64,000 nt of DNA from Citrobacter portucalensis (GCF_002042885.1 NZ_MVFY01000003.1:62001-126000), one strand, 5' to 3'. Positions 1 to 10,820 are shown, numbered from the stretch's first letter. Translations and numbers: made by a program. The notes: a model not told the origin generated them from the sequence alone.

Positions 1-461
1 TGATGAATTTCTGTAAGCGGCACGCGTACCCAGATATTGGGCGACAGCCAGGTTTTCAGCCACACGACCGGCGAGCTTTTGTTTACCTCAACGCGGACTT
101 CCGTTGGGCCACCCAGCTGCTGCGCCATCTGATGGCTTAAGAATTCATAGTGTTGCGCCCAACGCAGTCCGGCCTCTTCAGCAGCCTCGTTGGAATAGAG
201 AGAAATACCCAGCTCACGATAAATTTCCCGGCGGAATGCGGGCGGCACCACCAGTTGCGTACCGTCCTCCAGTTGCAGTTTATCGGTCATCAGCATACGA
301 ACTTCGTACGCCAGGACCTTATTAAACTGCTGGAGGCTCGGCAGAATCGCGAAGTTCAGCACTACCAGGTATGTCGTCACCAGGCTGGCAAACAGCAAGG
401 TGACGATGAGCAATAACGTGCGGGCAAACGAACTTCGTGGTGAGAAGCGCATTCGCCTCAT
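1..461 (-). CDS. envZ: EnvZ osmosensor histidine kinase, N-terminal part
   Basis: Sensor kinase of the inner membrane that phosphorylates and dephosphorylates OmpR in response to osmolarity and pH. Only about 153 codons are present; the HAMP, dimerisation and ATP-binding domains lie beyond the window start. The visible part begins MRRMRFSPRSSFARTLLLIV, an arginine-rich cytoplasmic stub followed by the first membrane segment (about residues 16-46), then the periplasmic sensor domain ending near VRVPLTEIH. The start ATG overlaps the ompR stop as ATGA, which implies translational coupling in the ompB operon. This is the usual arrangement of the family, and identification is by close match to E. 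coli EnvZ as remembered. Confidence 0.95.
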   Translation of the reverse strand, partial: MRRMRFSPRSSFARTLLLIVTLLFASLVTTYLVVLNFAILPSLQQFNKVLAYEVRMLMTDKLQLEDGTQLVVPPAFRREIYRELGISLYSNEAAEEAGLRWAQHYEFLSHQMAQQLGGPTEVRVEVNKSSPVVWLKTWLSPNIWVRVPLTEIH

Positions 462-1177
462 GCTTTAGAACCGTCCGGAACAAAGACGTAGCCCAAACCC
501 CATACGGTCTGAATGTAGCGTGGATGAGCCGGATCTTCTTCCACCATGCGGCGCAGACGGGAGATCTGGACGTCGATAGAACGTTCCATCGCGGAATATT
601 CACGACCACGGGCGAGGTTCATCAGCTTGTCGCGGGACAGCGGCTCGCGCGGGTGGCTTACCAGCGCTTTCAGTACCGCAAATTCCCCGCTGGTGAGCGG
701 CATCGGCTCATCTTCGCGGAACATTTCACGCGTACCGAGGTTCAGTTTGAACTTACCAAAAGCGATAACCGCTTCTTCCTGAGAAGGTGCGCCCGGCAGT
801 TCATTCGCCTGACGACGCAGGACTGCACGAATACGTGCCAGCAGCTCACGCGGGTTAAACGGTTTCGGGATGTAATCGTCGGCGCCGATTTCCAGCCCTA
901 CGATACGGTCAACTTCTTCACCCTTCGCTGTGACCATAATGATCGGCATCGGGTTGCTCTGGCTGCGCAGGCGACGGCAAATAGACAGGCCATCTTCTCC
1001 CGGCAGCATTAAATCCAGTACCATCAGGTGAAAGGACTCACGGGTCAGCAGACGATCCATCTGCTCAGCGTTTGCGACGCTTCGAACCTGGAAGCCCTGC
1101 TCGGTCAGATAACGCTCCAGAAGCGCACGCAAGCGCATGTCGTCATCGACCACCAGAATCTTATAGTTCTCTTGCAT
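458..1177 (-). CDS. ompR: OmpR response regulator
   Basis: Transcription factor of the EnvZ/OmpR system, controlling porin genes and acid and osmotic responses. It has 239 residues, the family length. An N-terminal receiver domain has acidic residues D11/D12 and the phospho-acceptor D55 in VLDLMLPG. A Q-linker follows, then a C-terminal winged-helix DNA-binding domain (about 137-235) ending in WGLGYVFVPDGSKA. An upstream in-frame codon would add five residues (MGVIT), but the family start MQENYKILVV at 1177 is preferred. It overlaps envZ by four bases. It reads as essentially identical to E. coli OmpR, as expected for this highly conserved protein. Confidence 0.98.
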   Translation of the reverse strand: MQENYKILVVDDDMRLRALLERYLTEQGFQVRSVANAEQMDRLLTRESFHLMVLDLMLPGEDGLSICRRLRSQSNPMPIIMVTAKGEEVDRIVGLEIGADDYIPKPFNPRELLARIRAVLRRQANELPGAPSQEEAVIAFGKFKLNLGTREMFREDEPMPLTSGEFAVLKALVSHPREPLSRDKLMNLARGREYSAMERSIDVQISRLRRMVEEDPAHPRYIQTVWGLGYVFVPDGSKA

Positions 1178-1402
1178 TGTTATTACTCCCAAAGGTTCGC
1201 AACAATTAAGTGTATATTCTTAAGAAAGCTAACGTGAGTCACCAGCGAATTCTGGTATGAATTCCAGGCTAAATTGTTACAAAGCATATTAAACAGCAGC
1301 TTAAGTATACAATGTTTCTCGCAATACATTATTTATTCTGTTGATATGCTCACGTAATACTAATTGTGCGCATCATCACAGAGTCGAAGGTAAAACAATA
1401 AG
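1178..1402. promoter_or_regulatory. Divergent ompR / greB promoter region
   Basis: This AT-rich 225-base gap separates the divergently transcribed ompR and greB. It must hold both promoters and the ompR leader. I could not place -10/-35 boxes or factor sites with confidence. Confidence 0.5.
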
Positions 1403-1876
1403 ATGAAAACGCCCCTGATAACCCGTGAAGGGTATGAAAAACTTAAACAAGAGCTGAATTATCTCTGGCGTGAAGAGCGCCCGGAAGTCACCAAAAAAGT
1501 TACCTGGGCCGCAAGTCTGGGTGACCGCAGCGAAAATGCCGACTACCAGTATAATAAAAAGCGCCTGCGTGAGATCGACCGCCGCGTCCGTTATTTGACC
1601 AAGTGCATGGAGAATCTAAAAATCGTCGATTACTCCCCGCAGCAGGAAGGCAAAGTCTTCTTTGGCGCATGGGTTGAGATTGAAAATGACGATGGCGACA
1701 TCCGCAAATTCCGTATTGTTGGCTACGATGAGATCTTCGGTCGTAAGGATTACATCTCAATCGACTCACCAATGGCGCGGGCGCTTTTGAAAAAAGAGGT
1801 CGGCGATCTCGCAGTAGTAAACACCCCAGGTGGCGAAGCCAACTGGTACGTGAATGAGATTGAATACGTGAAGTGA
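1403..1876 (+). CDS. greB: GreB transcript cleavage factor
   Basis: Secondary-channel factor of RNA polymerase that stimulates cleavage of backtracked transcripts. It has 157 residues. The N-terminal coiled-coil finger (about 1-75) carries the two tip acidic residues D41 and E44 in SLGDRSENADYQY that position the catalytic metal. The C-terminal FKBP-like globular domain (about 80-157) contacts the polymerase. The basic TKKVTW/NKKRLR stretches and the overall sequence fit GreB rather than GreA. It is divergent from ompR and followed 98 bases later by tex on the same strand, the usual enterobacterial order. Confidence 0.97.
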   Translation: MKTPLITREGYEKLKQELNYLWREERPEVTKKVTWAASLGDRSENADYQYNKKRLREIDRRVRYLTKCMENLKIVDYSPQQEGKVFFGAWVEIENDDGDIRKFRIVGYDEIFGRKDYISIDSPMARALLKKEVGDLAVVNTPGGEANWYVNEIEYVK

Positions 1877-1974
1877 GACCGGAACAATCCGAAGCCCCGG
1901 CAGATGGCTGGCATTTTTGCCAGTCAATCCGTATAACTATCCCCTGATTTTTTATCCTATAGACGAAGCTATCC

Positions 1975-4308
1975 ATGATGAATGATTCTTTCTGCCGCAT
2001 TATCGCAGGTGAAATTCAGGCTCGTGCTGAACAGGTAGAAGCTGCCGTTCGCCTGCTTGACGAAGGGAACACCGTGCCGTTTATCGCACGATATCGTAAG
2101 GAAATCACCGGCGGTCTGGACGATACGCAACTGCGTAATCTGGAAACCCGTCTGGGATATCTGCGTGAACTGGAAGACCGCCGTCAGGCAATCCTGAAAT
2201 CTATCGGCGAGCAAGGCAAACTGACCGACGATCTGGCGAAAGCGATCAACGGCACGTTAAGTAAGACCGAACTCGAAGACCTCTATCTGCCGTACAAACC
2301 TAAGCGCCGCACCCGTGGGCAGATCGCCATTGAGGCCGGGCTGGAGCCGCTGGCAGACCTGTTGTGGAACGAACCGTCTCACGACCCGGAAACGGAAGCC
2401 GCAAAATATCTCAACGCCGAAAACGGCGTGGCGGATACCAAAGCCGCCCTCGACGGCGCGCGCTACATTCTAATGGAGCGCTTCGCTGAAGACGCTGCTC
2501 TGCTGGCGAAAGTACGTGATTATCTGTGGAAAAACGCCCACCTGGTCGCCACCGTGGTAAGCGGTAAAGAAGAGGAAGGCGCTAAGTTCCGCGACTACTT
2601 CGATCACCACGAACCGATTTCTTCCGTGCCCTCCCACCGTGCGCTGGCCATGTTCCGTGGCCGTAACGAAGGCGTGTTGCAACTTTCACTGAATGCCGAT
2701 CCGCAATTCGATGAGCCACCAAAAGAGAGCCACGGCGAGCAGATTATCCGGGATCACCTGGGACTACGCCTGAACAACGCCCCAGCAGACAGCTGGCGTA
2801 AAGGCGTGGTTAGCTGGACCTGGCGCATCAAAGTGCTGATGCACCTCGAAACGGAGCTGATGGGTACCGTGCGCGAACGTGCGGAAGATGAAGCTATCAA
2901 CGTCTTTGCCCGTAACCTGCATGACCTGCTGATGGCCGCTCCGGCCGGGCTGCGCGCCACCATGGGCCTCGATCCAGGTCTGCGTACCGGTGTAAAAGTG
3001 GCAGTGGTTGACGGTACCGGCAAGCTGGTCGCGACCGATACCATTTATCCGCATACCGGTCAGGCCGCCAAAGCCGCCGTTGCCGTTGCGGCGCTGTGTG
3101 AAAAACACAACGTTGAACTGGTGGCGATTGGTAACGGTACGGCGTCGCGCGAAACCGAGCGTTTCTTCCTCGACGTGCAAAAGCAATTCCCGCAAGTGAC
3201 CGCGCAGAAAGTGATCGTCAGTGAAGCTGGGGCATCGGTTTACTCTGCTTCCGAGCTGGCGGCGCTGGAGTTCCCGGACCTCGACGTTTCGCTGCGCGGT
3301 GCGGTGTCTATCGCCCGTCGTCTGCAGGATCCGCTGGCTGAGCTGGTGAAAATCGATCCGAAATCTATCGGTGTGGGCCAGTATCAGCACGACGTAAGCC
3401 AGACTCAGTTGGCGCGTAAGCTGGATGCGGTGGTGGAAGACTGCGTGAACGCCGTCGGCGTCGATCTGAATACCGCCTCCGTACCGCTGCTGACCCGTGT
3501 TGCTGGTCTGACGCGCATGATGGCGCAGAATATCGTTGCCTGGCGTGATGAGAACGGTCAATTCCAGAACCGTCAGCAACTTTTAAAAGTCAGCCGTCTT
3601 GGGCCTAAAGCCTTTGAACAGTGCGCGGGCTTCCTGCGTATCAACCACGGCGATAACCCGCTGGATGCCTCAACCGTTCACCCGGAAGCTTATCCGGTTG
3701 TGGAACGCATTCTGGCCGCCACCGAGCAATCGTTGCGTGACCTGATGGGTAACAGCAGCGAACTGCGTAATCTGAAAGCCGCTGATTTTACCGACGAACG
3801 CTTCGGGGTGCCGACCGTCACCGACATCATCAAAGAGCTGGAAAAGCCGGGCCGCGATCCGCGTCCTGAATTTAAAACCGCGCAGTTTGCCGATGGTGTA
3901 GAAACCATGAACGATCTGCTGCCGGGAATGATTCTGGAAGGGGCAGTCACCAACGTCACCAACTTCGGCGCGTTTGTTGATATCGGCGTTCATCAGGATG
4001 GTCTGGTGCATATCTCTTCGCTGTCGAATAAGTTCGTCGAAGATCCGCACACCGTGGTGAAAGCAGGCGACATTGTGAAGGTGAAAGTGCTGGAAGTGGA
4101 CCTGCAACGTAAGCGTATCGCGCTGACCATGCGTCTGGACGAGCAGCCGGGTGAAACCAATGCGCGTCGCGGCGGCGGGAATAACGATCGCGCTCAGGGT
4201 AATCGCCCGACGCCAAAAGCCGCGAAACCGCGTGGCCGTGACGCACAGCCTGCGGGCAACAGCGCGATGATGGATGCGCTGGCTGCGGCAATGGGTAAAA
4301 AACGCTAA
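1975..4308 (+). CDS. yhgF: Tex-family RNA-binding transcription accessory protein YhgF
   Basis: Cytoplasmic nucleic-acid-binding protein of the Tex family, linked in other bacteria to transcription and ribosome-related functions; its exact role here is not defined by sequence. It has 777 residues. Order: N-terminal helical Tex region (1-320), a YqgF/RNase H-like fold around [17 protein letters not shown] (about 327-345), tandem helix-hairpin-helix motifs (about 495-560), then an S1 domain (about 648-720, [20 protein letters not shown]). A basic, low-complexity tail ends AMGKKR. The tail is slightly longer than I remember for E. coli. The next bases hold a REP pair. Confidence 0.96.
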   Translation: MMNDSFCRIIAGEIQARAEQVEAAVRLLDEGNTVPFIARYRKEITGGLDDTQLRNLETRLGYLRELEDRRQAILKSIGEQGKLTDDLAKAINGTLSKTELEDLYLPYKPKRRTRGQIAIEAGLEPLADLLWNEPSHDPETEAAKYLNAENGVADTKAALDGARYILMERFAEDAALLAKVRDYLWKNAHLVATVVSGKEEEGAKFRDYFDHHEPISSVPSHRALAMFRGRNEGVLQLSLNADPQFDEPPKESHGEQIIRDHLGLRLNNAPADSWRKGVVSWTWRIKVLMHLETELMGTVRERAEDEAINVFARNLHDLLMAAPAGLRATMGLDPGLRTGVKVAVVDGTGKLVATDTIYPHTGQAAKAAVAVAALCEKHNVELVAIGNGTASRETERFFLDVQKQFPQVTAQKVIVSEAGASVYSASELAALEFPDLDVSLRGAVSIARRLQDPLAELVKIDPKSIGVGQYQHDVSQTQLARKLDAVVEDCVNAVGVDLNTASVPLLTRVAGLTRMMAQNIVAWRDENGQFQNRQQLLKVSRLGPKAFEQCAGFLRINHGDNPLDASTVHPEAYPVVERILAATEQSLRDLMGNSSELRNLKAADFTDERFGVPTVTDIIKELEKPGRDPRPEFKTAQFADGVETMNDLLPGMILEGAVTNVTNFGAFVDIGVHQDGLVHISSLSNKFVEDPHTVVKAGDIVKVKVLEVDLQRKRIALTMRLDEQPGETNARRGGGNNDRAQGNRPTPKAAKPRGRDAQPAGNSAMMDALAAAMGKKR

Positions 4309-4320
4309 GTTTAAACCGTG

Positions 4321-4410
4321 TGCCGGATGGTGGTGTAAACGCCCTGTCCGGCCAGGTTATCACAATTAATTTGTAGGCCGGATAAGGCGCATGAGCGTCG
4401 TCATCCGGCA
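4321..4410. repeat. REP pair (BIME) after yhgF
   Basis: Two palindromic REP units in opposite orientation, tgccggatgg...ctgtccggcc (4321-4353) and gtaggccggataaggcg...catccggca (about 4372-4410). They lie directly downstream of the yhgF stop. Confidence 0.9.
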
Positions 4411-4613
4411 TATTTAATCTATGCCCCGCGTTGCACCACAATATATTTATCACTTCATTAACAGATGAAACCTTAATTAAACATTAAGATCTCCAATAAT
4501 TACTTCCGCTAATCACTCGTTTCCAACCAGAATAAATATTGAGGAATATCAAAATTGGCTCAAATTATTATCTAATTGTACATTCCGTCACACTTATTCT
4601 ATTGATGATAGAA

Positions 4614-4633
4614 ACCATTCTCATTATCATTGA
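4614..4633. promoter_or_regulatory. Fur box candidate upstream of feoA
   Basis: CATTCTCATTATCATTGAT reads on the other strand as ATCAATGATAATGAGAATG, close to the Fur consensus GATAATGATAATCATTATC. It lies about 110 bases before feoA within a 330-base AT-rich region (4411-4740) that must contain the feo promoter. Fur repression of feo is established in enterobacteria. I did not find a clean FNR palindrome. Confidence 0.7.
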
Positions 4634-4734
4634 TTTGTTGATTATTTACTCTTTCCTTACGTTGGCTAATCATCTGGTCTCATGCCGCCCTGTCGCCCCA
4701 TGAGGTTATCATCCAGTTAGCGAGATATAAGTAG

Positions 4735-4968
<234 letters not shown>

Positions 4969-4986
4969 TACAGTGAGTCTATAAAA

Positions 4987-7305
4987 ATGAAAAAACTAAC
5001 CATTGGTTTAATTGGTAATCCTAATTCCGGCAAGACAACTTTATTCAACCAGCTCACCGGCGCGCGCCAGCGTGTAGGCAACTGGGCTGGCGTTACCGTT
5101 GAGCGTAAAGAAGGCCATTTCGCCACGACGGACCACCAGGTCACGCTGGTCGATTTACCCGGCACCTATTCTCTGACGACAATCTCATCCCAAACCTCTC
5201 TCGATGAGCAGATTGCCTGTCACTATATTTTAAGCGGCGACGCGGATCTCTTGATCAACGTGGTCGATGCTTCAAACCTTGAACGCAACCTCTACCTGAC
5301 GTTGCAACTGCTTGAGCTGGGTATTCCCTGTATCGTCGCACTGAACATGTTAGATATTGCTGAGAAACAGCAAATCCGTATCGATATCGACGCCCTCTCC
5401 GCTCGTCTTGGCTGTCCGGTGGTTCCACTGGTTTCCACCCGCGCCCGCGGCATTGAAGCACTGAAGCTGGCGATCGATCGCTACAAAGAAAACGACACCG
5501 TTGAGCTGGTCCATTATGCCCAGCCGCTGCTGCAAGAAGCTGATTCCCTCGCCGACGCAATGGCCAAAGATATGCCGCTTAAACAGCGCCGCTGGCTAGG
5601 CCTGCAGATGCTCGAAGGCGATATCTACAGCCGTGCTTACGCCGGTGATGCAGCACAAAACCTTGATGCCGCTGTTGCTCGCCTGAGTGAGACAATGGAC
5701 GACCCGGCGCTACATATTGCCGATGCACGTTACCAGTGCATTGCCGCTATCTGCGATACCGTCAGTAATACCCTGACGGCAGAGCCGAGCCGTTTCACCA
5801 CCGCGGTAGATAAAATTATCCTCAACCGCTTCCTCGGTCTGCCGATTTTCCTGTTCGTGATGTACCTGATGTTCCTGCTTGCCATCAACATTGGCGGCGC
5901 GCTGCAGCCGTTGTTTGATGTTGGATCCGTGGCACTCTTTATCCATGGTATTCAGTGGATTGGCTATACGCTGCATTTCCCGGACTGGCTGACCATCTTC
6001 CTGGCCCAGGGCCTTGGCGGCGGGATTAACACCGTGCTGCCGCTGGTACCGCAAATCGGCATGATGTATCTGTTCCTCTCCTTCCTTGAAGACTCCGGCT
6101 ACATGGCGCGCGCCGCATTTGTGATGGACCGTCTAATGCAGGCGCTGGGACTGCCGGGCAAATCGTTCGTCCCGCTGATCGTCGGCTTTGGCTGTAACGT
6201 ACCGTCAGTGATGGGCGCACGTACGCTGGATGCCCCGCGTGAGCGTCTGATGACCATCATGATGGCGCCATTTATGTCCTGCGGCGCACGTCTGGCGATT
6301 TTCGCCGTCTTTGCCGCGGCTTTCTTTGGTCAGAACGGCGCGCTGGCGGTCTTCTCGCTGTACGTACTGGGTATCGTCATGGCGGTGTTGACTGGCCTGA
6401 TGCTCAAACACACCATCATGCGTGGCGAAGCAACGCCGTTCGTGATGGAGCTGCCGGTATATCACGTACCGCACATTAAGAGTCTGATCATTCAAACCTG
6501 GCAACGTCTGAAAGGCTTCGTTCTGCGTGCAGGTAAAGTCATCATCATCGTCAGCATTTTCCTCAGCGCGTTTAACAGCTTCTCACTGAGCGGGAAAATC
6601 GTCGACAACATCAACGACTCTGCTCTGGCTTCCGTTAGCCGCGTCATTACCCCAGTCTTCAAACCGATTGGTGTTCACGAAGATAACTGGCAGGCAACCG
6701 TAGGTCTGTTCACCGGCGCGATGGCGAAAGAAGTGGTTGTCGGTACGCTGAACACGCTCTATACCGCAGAAAACATTCAGGAAGAAGAGTTCAACCCGGC
6801 AGATTTCCACCTCGGTGACGAGCTGCTCGGCGCGGTAGATGAAACCTGGCAAAGCCTGAAAGACACTTTCAGCCTGAGCGTGCTGGCTAACCCTATCGAA
6901 GCCAGCAAGGGCGACGGTGAAATGGCTACCGGTGCAATGGGCGTGATGGGCGAGAAATTTGGCAGCGCCGCCGCCGCGTACAGCTACCTGATCTTTGTTC
7001 TGCTGTATGTACCGTGCATTTCAGTGATGGGCGCTATCGCACGTGAATCCAGCCGTGGCTGGATGAGCTTCTCGATTCTGTGGGGCCTGAATATCGCCTA
7101 CTCTCTGTCGACGCTGTTTTATCAGACGGTCAGCTACAAAGAGCACCCGACCTACAGCCTGGTGTGCATTTTAGCGGTCATCCTGTTTAACATCGTGCTG
7201 CTGGGCCTGCTGCGTCGAGCTCGCAGCCGCGTGGACCTCGCACTGCTGGCAACCAACAGGACGGCGAGTTCCTGCTGTTCCAGCACGACTGGCGATTGCC
7301 ACTGA
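4987..7305 (+). CDS. feoB: FeoB ferrous iron permease with GTPase domain
   Basis: Inner-membrane Fe(II) transporter, the main anaerobic iron importer. It has 772 residues. The N-terminal G domain has the P-loop GNPNSGKTT (10-18), DLPG (56-59) and NMLD (about 120-123). A helical GDI-like domain follows to about 270. The membrane part begins near [21 protein letters not shown] and has duplicated Gate motifs, with conserved [13 protein letters not shown] and the later [15 protein letters not shown]. The C terminus is cysteine-rich ([12 protein letters not shown]), a feature I also recall in E. coli FeoB. It is followed 11 bases later by feoC. Confidence 0.98.
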   Translation: MKKLTIGLIGNPNSGKTTLFNQLTGARQRVGNWAGVTVERKEGHFATTDHQVTLVDLPGTYSLTTISSQTSLDEQIACHYILSGDADLLINVVDASNLERNLYLTLQLLELGIPCIVALNMLDIAEKQQIRIDIDALSARLGCPVVPLVSTRARGIEALKLAIDRYKENDTVELVHYAQPLLQEADSLADAMAKDMPLKQRRWLGLQMLEGDIYSRAYAGDAAQNLDAAVARLSETMDDPALHIADARYQCIAAICDTVSNTLTAEPSRFTTAVDKIILNRFLGLPIFLFVMYLMFLLAINIGGALQPLFDVGSVALFIHGIQWIGYTLHFPDWLTIFLAQGLGGGINTVLPLVPQIGMMYLFLSFLEDSGYMARAAFVMDRLMQALGLPGKSFVPLIVGFGCNVPSVMGARTLDAPRERLMTIMMAPFMSCGARLAIFAVFAAAFFGQNGALAVFSLYVLGIVMAVLTGLMLKHTIMRGEATPFVMELPVYHVPHIKSLIIQTWQRLKGFVLRAGKVIIIVSIFLSAFNSFSLSGKIVDNINDSALASVSRVITPVFKPIGVHEDNWQATVGLFTGAMAKEVVVGTLNTLYTAENIQEEEFNPADFHLGDELLGAVDETWQSLKDTFSLSVLANPIEASKGDGEMATGAMGVMGEKFGSAAAAYSYLIFVLLYVPCISVMGAIARESSRGWMSFSILWGLNIAYSLSTLFYQTVSYKEHPTYSLVCILAVILFNIVLLGLLRRARSRVDLALLATNRTASSCCSSTTGDCH

Positions 7306-7316
7306 GGTTATCGACA

Positions 7317-7553
7317 ATGGCATCGCTTATTCAGGTTCGTGATTTACTGGCTTTGCGGGGGCGCATGGAGGCGACACAAATTAGCCACACGCTGCATACC
7401 CCGCAGCCCATGATTGACGCCATGCTGAATCAGTTAGAAAAGATGGGCAAAGCGGTGCGGATTCAGGAAGATGCCGACGGGTGTCTTTCCGGAAGCTGCA
7501 AAAGTTGCCCGGAAGGTAAAGCCTGCCTGCGCGAGTGGTGGGCTTTACGCTAA
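7317..7553 (+). CDS. feoC: FeoC regulator/accessory protein
   Basis: Small winged-helix protein of the feo operon, reported to protect FeoB from proteolysis or act as an iron-sulfur switch. It has 78 residues when begun at [15 protein letters not shown] (7317). A longer in-frame start at 7296 would overlap feoB and add MPLRLST, which the family lacks. Four cysteines C56, C61, C64 and C70 in [19 protein letters not shown] form the expected cluster-binding loop. Last gene of the operon; a REP hairpin with a T run follows. Confidence 0.95.
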   Translation: MASLIQVRDLLALRGRMEATQISHTLHTPQPMIDAMLNQLEKMGKAVRIQEDADGCLSGSCKSCPEGKACLREWWALR

Positions 7554-7565
7554 TCAGATGCTCTT

Positions 7566-7653
7566 TGCCGGATGGCGCTACGCTTATCCGGCCTACAAAT
7601 GATGCAAACATCCAGGCCGGATAGCGCGTTTACGCTGATATCCGGCTTTTTTT
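7566..7653. repeat. REP pair with T-rich tail after feoC
   Basis: Two opposed REP units (7567-7597 and about 7613-7646). The second ends tatccggctttttttcg, so on the plus strand it also looks like an intrinsic terminator for feoABC. Confidence 0.8.
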
Positions 7654-7786
7654 CGTAATGGATTCCACACAGATTTCATTATTTCAGCAAAAAAGATCTA
7701 TCCTCCAGCCAGCCACGCATCGTTATTAATTCGTGGATGATTACTGGTAACCTGGGAAGTAGAGTCTCGTCATCTTTTTTCTCAGG

Positions 7787-8293
7787 TATAGCACCGCGTT
7801 TCCACTGATCGATATCACCGTTGTGCCCGATGACGAGATTATGCAGCATCGCCGGATGGCGCTGTTGGAGCTCATCCAAAAGCATATTCGTAAACGCGAT
7901 TTGATGGGGCTGGTAGAAAAACTGGCCATCCTGCTTGTTAAAGGACACGCTAATGACAACCAGTTGAAAGCCTTGTTTAATTATTTAATGCAGGCCGGTA
8001 ACACCACACATTTTGGCGAGTTTCTTCATGAAGTCGCCGAACGTTTACCCCAACATAAGGACATGTTGATGACTATCGCCGAAAGATTACGACAGGAAGG
8101 GCACCTAAATGGTCTTCAGGAAGGCCATAGGAAAGGGTTGCAAGAAGGGTTACAAACGGGTCTGCAACAAGGCAAACGAGAGGAAGCATTACGTATTGCA
8201 TCAACTATGCAGGCTGATGGTATAGACCCACTAACCATCTTCAGAATTACTGGCCTGACCGCTGAGGATCTGGCTACGCGCAGCCATTAATCT
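7787..8293 (+). pseudogene. C-terminal remnant of Rpn/YhgA-family nuclease gene
   Basis: Homology to the Rpn (YhgA, PD-(D/E)XK recombination-promoting nuclease) family starts in frame near 7787 ([17 protein letters not shown]). It continues through an open frame whose first usable start is GTG at 7823 (about 155 residues, stop at 8288-8290). A full Rpn protein is about 290-300 residues. The N-terminal nuclease half is missing, and the bases before 7785 do not match. The remaining part has the C-terminal helical domain, a glycine/glutamine-rich repeat ([22 protein letters not shown]) and the end domain [11 protein letters not shown]. It sits at the E. coli rpnA (yhgA) locus, between feoC and bioH. 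It may be dead, or it may still give a short C-terminal protein (see findings). Confidence 0.8.
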
Positions 8294-8294
8294 C

Positions 8295-8324
8295 AGGCCC
8301 GGCGAGCATGGCACCACCGGGCAA
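8295..8324. repeat. Single REP unit
   Basis: Palindrome ggcccggcgagcatggcacc...gggcaa between the rpn remnant and the convergent bioH end. Confidence 0.7.
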
Positions 8325-8334
8325 CACATCAAAT

Positions 8335-9105
8335 TTATAGTTTCTGTTTTAACGCCACAAGCGCTGCACAGAATTCGGCGGGATGCGAGATAAACGGCGC
8401 ATGCGCCGCTTTGGCAAACACCAAAGACTCGCTCTGCGGCCACAGTGCATCCAGCATTGGGACGACTTTGCGCGGCACCAGCCCGTCAAGATAGCCGTAC
8501 AACCGCAGGAAAGGCATTTCCACCGCGCACAGCGGTTCTCGCAGATCGACCGTTTTCAGGATCTCAAGTCCACCATTGAGCACCTCGACGTCCGGCATGG
8601 GTAAAGCCAGTACCGTTTTCTTCAGCGCTCGCGCATCCTGACGCGCAGTTTCTGTGCCCATCGTTTGCAATGCCAGAAAACGCTCCACCGTACGCTGGAA
8701 ATCTTCGCTCAGCTGCTGCTGGAAACCTGCCAGCACCTCTGGCTTGATTCCCGGCCACTCATCCCGCGCGCTAAAGCAAGGAGAAGACGCGACGGTCACC
8801 AGCGCCTGAACACGCTCAGGATGCGTTAACGCCACCTGACTCGCGACCAGCCCGCCCAGACTCCAGCCGAGCCAGATAGCTTTCTCCGGTGCCTGTTTCA
8901 ATACTCGCTCAGCCATCTCTTCCAGTGACATTGCACCGAAACCCTGGCTACGACCAAATCCCGGTAAGTCGACAAGATGCAGCGTAAAATGCGAGCTCAG
9001 TTCCTCGCTTATGCAATGCCACACTTGCGCATTCAGTCCCCATCCGTGCAGCAGCACAAGATGGCAATTTCCCGAACCCTGGGTCTGCCACCAGATGTCA
9101 TTCAT
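8335..9105 (-). CDS. bioH: BioH pimeloyl-ACP methyl ester esterase
   Basis: Alpha/beta hydrolase that removes the methyl group from pimeloyl-ACP methyl ester, ending the pimelate-forming stage of biotin synthesis. It has 256 residues. Oxyanion-side motif [12 protein letters not shown] (18-29), nucleophile elbow GWSLGG with S82, and the catalytic His near the C terminus in [12 protein letters not shown]; the Asp is in the YGYLDGLVP segment. It lies divergently 37 bases from gntX and ends beside the rpn remnant. Length, motifs and location agree with E. coli bioH, which is also unlinked from the bio operon. Confidence 0.97.
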   Translation of the reverse strand: MNDIWWQTQGSGNCHLVLLHGWGLNAQVWHCISEELSSHFTLHLVDLPGFGRSQGFGAMSLEEMAERVLKQAPEKAIWLGWSLGGLVASQVALTHPERVQALVTVASSPCFSARDEWPGIKPEVLAGFQQQLSEDFQRTVERFLALQTMGTETARQDARALKKTVLALPMPDVEVLNGGLEILKTVDLREPLCAVEMPFLRLYGYLDGLVPRKVVPMLDALWPQSESLVFAKAAHAPFISHPAEFCAALVALKQKL

Positions 9106-9142
9106 CAGTTATTGTTCTCTTTTAGCCTGAAAGGATGCATCT

Positions 9143-9826
9143 ATGCTAACAGTACCGGGATTGTGCTGGCTATGCCGAATGCCCCTGACGTTAGGGCATT
9201 GGGGGATCTGCTCAGTCTGTACGCGGGCAACGCGTCAACACGCCAGCCTGTGCCCTCAATGTGGACTCCCTGCCGCTCATACCGTCATTCCCTGTGGGCG
9301 CTGCCTGCAAAAACCGCCGCCGTGGCAGAGACTGGTTACCGTCAGCGGCTATGTTCCGCCGTTGAGCGGGCTTATCCACCAGCTCAAGTTTTCACGACGC
9401 AGCGAAACAGCCTCAGCTCTTTCACGTTTGCTATTGCTGGAGGTACTACAGGCCCGGCGCGCCAGCGGCCTTCTTCTACCGGACAGGCTGGTCAGCGTCC
9501 CGCTCTGGCAACGTCGACACTGGCGCAGAGGGTTTAATCAGAGCGATTTACTGTGCCGTCCGCTGGCACGCTGGCTGGGTTGCGACTGGGACAGCCGGAC
9601 CATCTCGCGGGTTCGGGCAACCGCCACACAGCACCATCTCAGCGCCCGATTACGTAAACGTAACCTGAAAAATGCCTTTCGCCTTGAATTGCCGGTGCAG
9701 GGACTCCATATGGTTATTGTGGATGATGTCGTCACTACCGGAAGTACCGTCGCGGAAATCGCGCAGCTGCTTTTACGCAACGGCGCGGCGACTGTCCAGG
9801 TATGGTGCCTGTGTCGAACCTTGTAG
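9143..9826 (+). CDS. gntX: GntX/ComF-family phosphoribosyltransferase-like protein
   Basis: ComF-type protein historically named for gluconate utilisation; its enzymatic role is unproven. It has 227 residues. The N-terminal zinc-finger-like region has paired cysteines (CWLC, CSVC, CPQC, CGRC). The C-terminal PRTase-like domain carries the PRPP-binding signature VIVDDVVTTGSTV (about 190-202). The start at 9143 follows aagga seven bases upstream. Directly downstream (58 bases) is nfuA, the same neighbour as in E. coli. Confidence 0.95.
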   Translation: MLTVPGLCWLCRMPLTLGHWGICSVCTRATRQHASLCPQCGLPAAHTVIPCGRCLQKPPPWQRLVTVSGYVPPLSGLIHQLKFSRRSETASALSRLLLLEVLQARRASGLLLPDRLVSVPLWQRRHWRRGFNQSDLLCRPLARWLGCDWDSRTISRVRATATQHHLSARLRKRNLKNAFRLELPVQGLHMVIVDDVVTTGSTVAEIAQLLLRNGAATVQVWCLCRTL

Positions 9827-9884
9827 AGCCTCGATGATGGGCGTATTATAACCAAGTAAAATAGTCAACTATTAGGCCATTACT

Positions 9885-10460
9885 ATGATCCATATTTCCG
9901 ATGCTGCACAAGCGCACTTTGCCAAACTGCTGGCAAATCAGGAAGAAGGGACACAAATCCGCGTATTTGTGATTAATCCCGGCACGCCTAACGCTGAATG
10001 CGGCGTTTCTTATTGTCCGCCGGACGCCGTGGAAGCAACCGACACCGCCATTAAATTTGACCTGCTGACCGCATATGTTGATGAACTGAGCGCACCGTAT
10101 CTGGAAGATGCAGAAATCGATTTCGTTACCGACCAGTTAGGCTCCCAGCTGACCCTGAAAGCACCAAACGCCAAAATGCGTAAAGTTGCCGATGATGCGC
10201 CGCTGATGGAACGCGTGGAGTACATGCTGCAATCGCAGATCAACCCACAGCTGGCTGGCCACGGTGGTCGTGTCTCTCTGATGGAAATCACCGATGAAGG
10301 CTACGCCATTCTGCAGTTTGGCGGCGGCTGTAACGGCTGTTCAATGGTAGATGTAACGCTGAAAGAAGGTATCGAGAAACAGCTGCTGGCTGAATTCCCT
10401 GAACTGAAAGGCGTTCGCGATTTAACCGAACACCAGCGCGGCGAGCACTCTTACTACTAA
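9885..10460 (+). CDS. nfuA: NfuA iron-sulfur cluster carrier
   Basis: Carries [4Fe-4S] clusters to apo-proteins, important under oxidative stress and iron limitation. It has 191 residues: an N-terminal degenerate A-type domain (about 1-95, lacking the A-type cysteines) and a C-terminal Nfu domain with the cluster-binding CNGC (C149, C152) in [17 protein letters not shown]. Formerly called gntY. It is followed by a REP unit and the gntT regulatory region. Length and motifs match E. coli. Confidence 0.98.
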   Translation: MIHISDAAQAHFAKLLANQEEGTQIRVFVINPGTPNAECGVSYCPPDAVEATDTAIKFDLLTAYVDELSAPYLEDAEIDFVTDQLGSQLTLKAPNAKMRKVADDAPLMERVEYMLQSQINPQLAGHGGRVSLMEITDEGYAILQFGGGCNGCSMVDVTLKEGIEKQLLAEFPELKGVRDLTEHQRGEHSYY

Positions 10461-10481
10461 CGCCCGAACCTGTAGAGTATC

Positions 10482-10520
10482 CGTAGGCCCGATAAGACGC
10501 ACCCGCGTCGCTATCGGGCA
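10482..10520. repeat. REP unit after nfuA
   Basis: Palindrome gtaggcccgataagacgc...gctatcgggca downstream of the nfuA stop. Confidence 0.8.
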
Positions 10521-10663
10521 TTAATGCTGGGTGGTAGCGTAATCGCGGTCTCCGGCTTACACCCCAACATTTCTTCGCATTTATCCTGCAACAATCCCCC
10601 GCATAATTTGACCAGCTTCTCATATTTTAAATTTTGCCTGTCCAGGTGATTTTCAAGCGTAGC

Positions 10664-10679
10664 ATGTTACCCGTATCAT
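10664..10679. promoter_or_regulatory. GntR operator 1 upstream of gntT
   Basis: ATGTTACCCGTATCAT matches the GntR box ATGTTACCCGTAACAT at all but one position. It lies about 160 bases before gntT, in the expected promoter region. Confidence 0.8.
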
Positions 10680-10805
10680 TCGTGTCAGCACCTAACACAC
10701 ACATAATAGCCAGTTAAACTGATTAGTTTTGAAGGCAACCAGCATTGGTGCTGAGAATACTCTGTTCCCGGTCGGGACAATCGGAATTTGTCATCTAAAC
10801 ACTGA

Positions 10806-10820
10806 CGTTACCCATAACAA
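10806..10820. promoter_or_regulatory. GntR operator 2 in gntT leader
   Basis: CGTTACCCATAACAA is a second GTTACC/GGTAAC-type half palindrome, 20 bases before the gntT start. E. coli gntT also has two GntR sites, so looped repression is plausible. The match is weaker than operator 1. Confidence 0.55.

Noticed and set aside
7679-7948. Minus-strand frame opposite the start of the rpn remnant
   Set aside because: It overlaps the recognisable Rpn coding frame antisense and has no support of its own.
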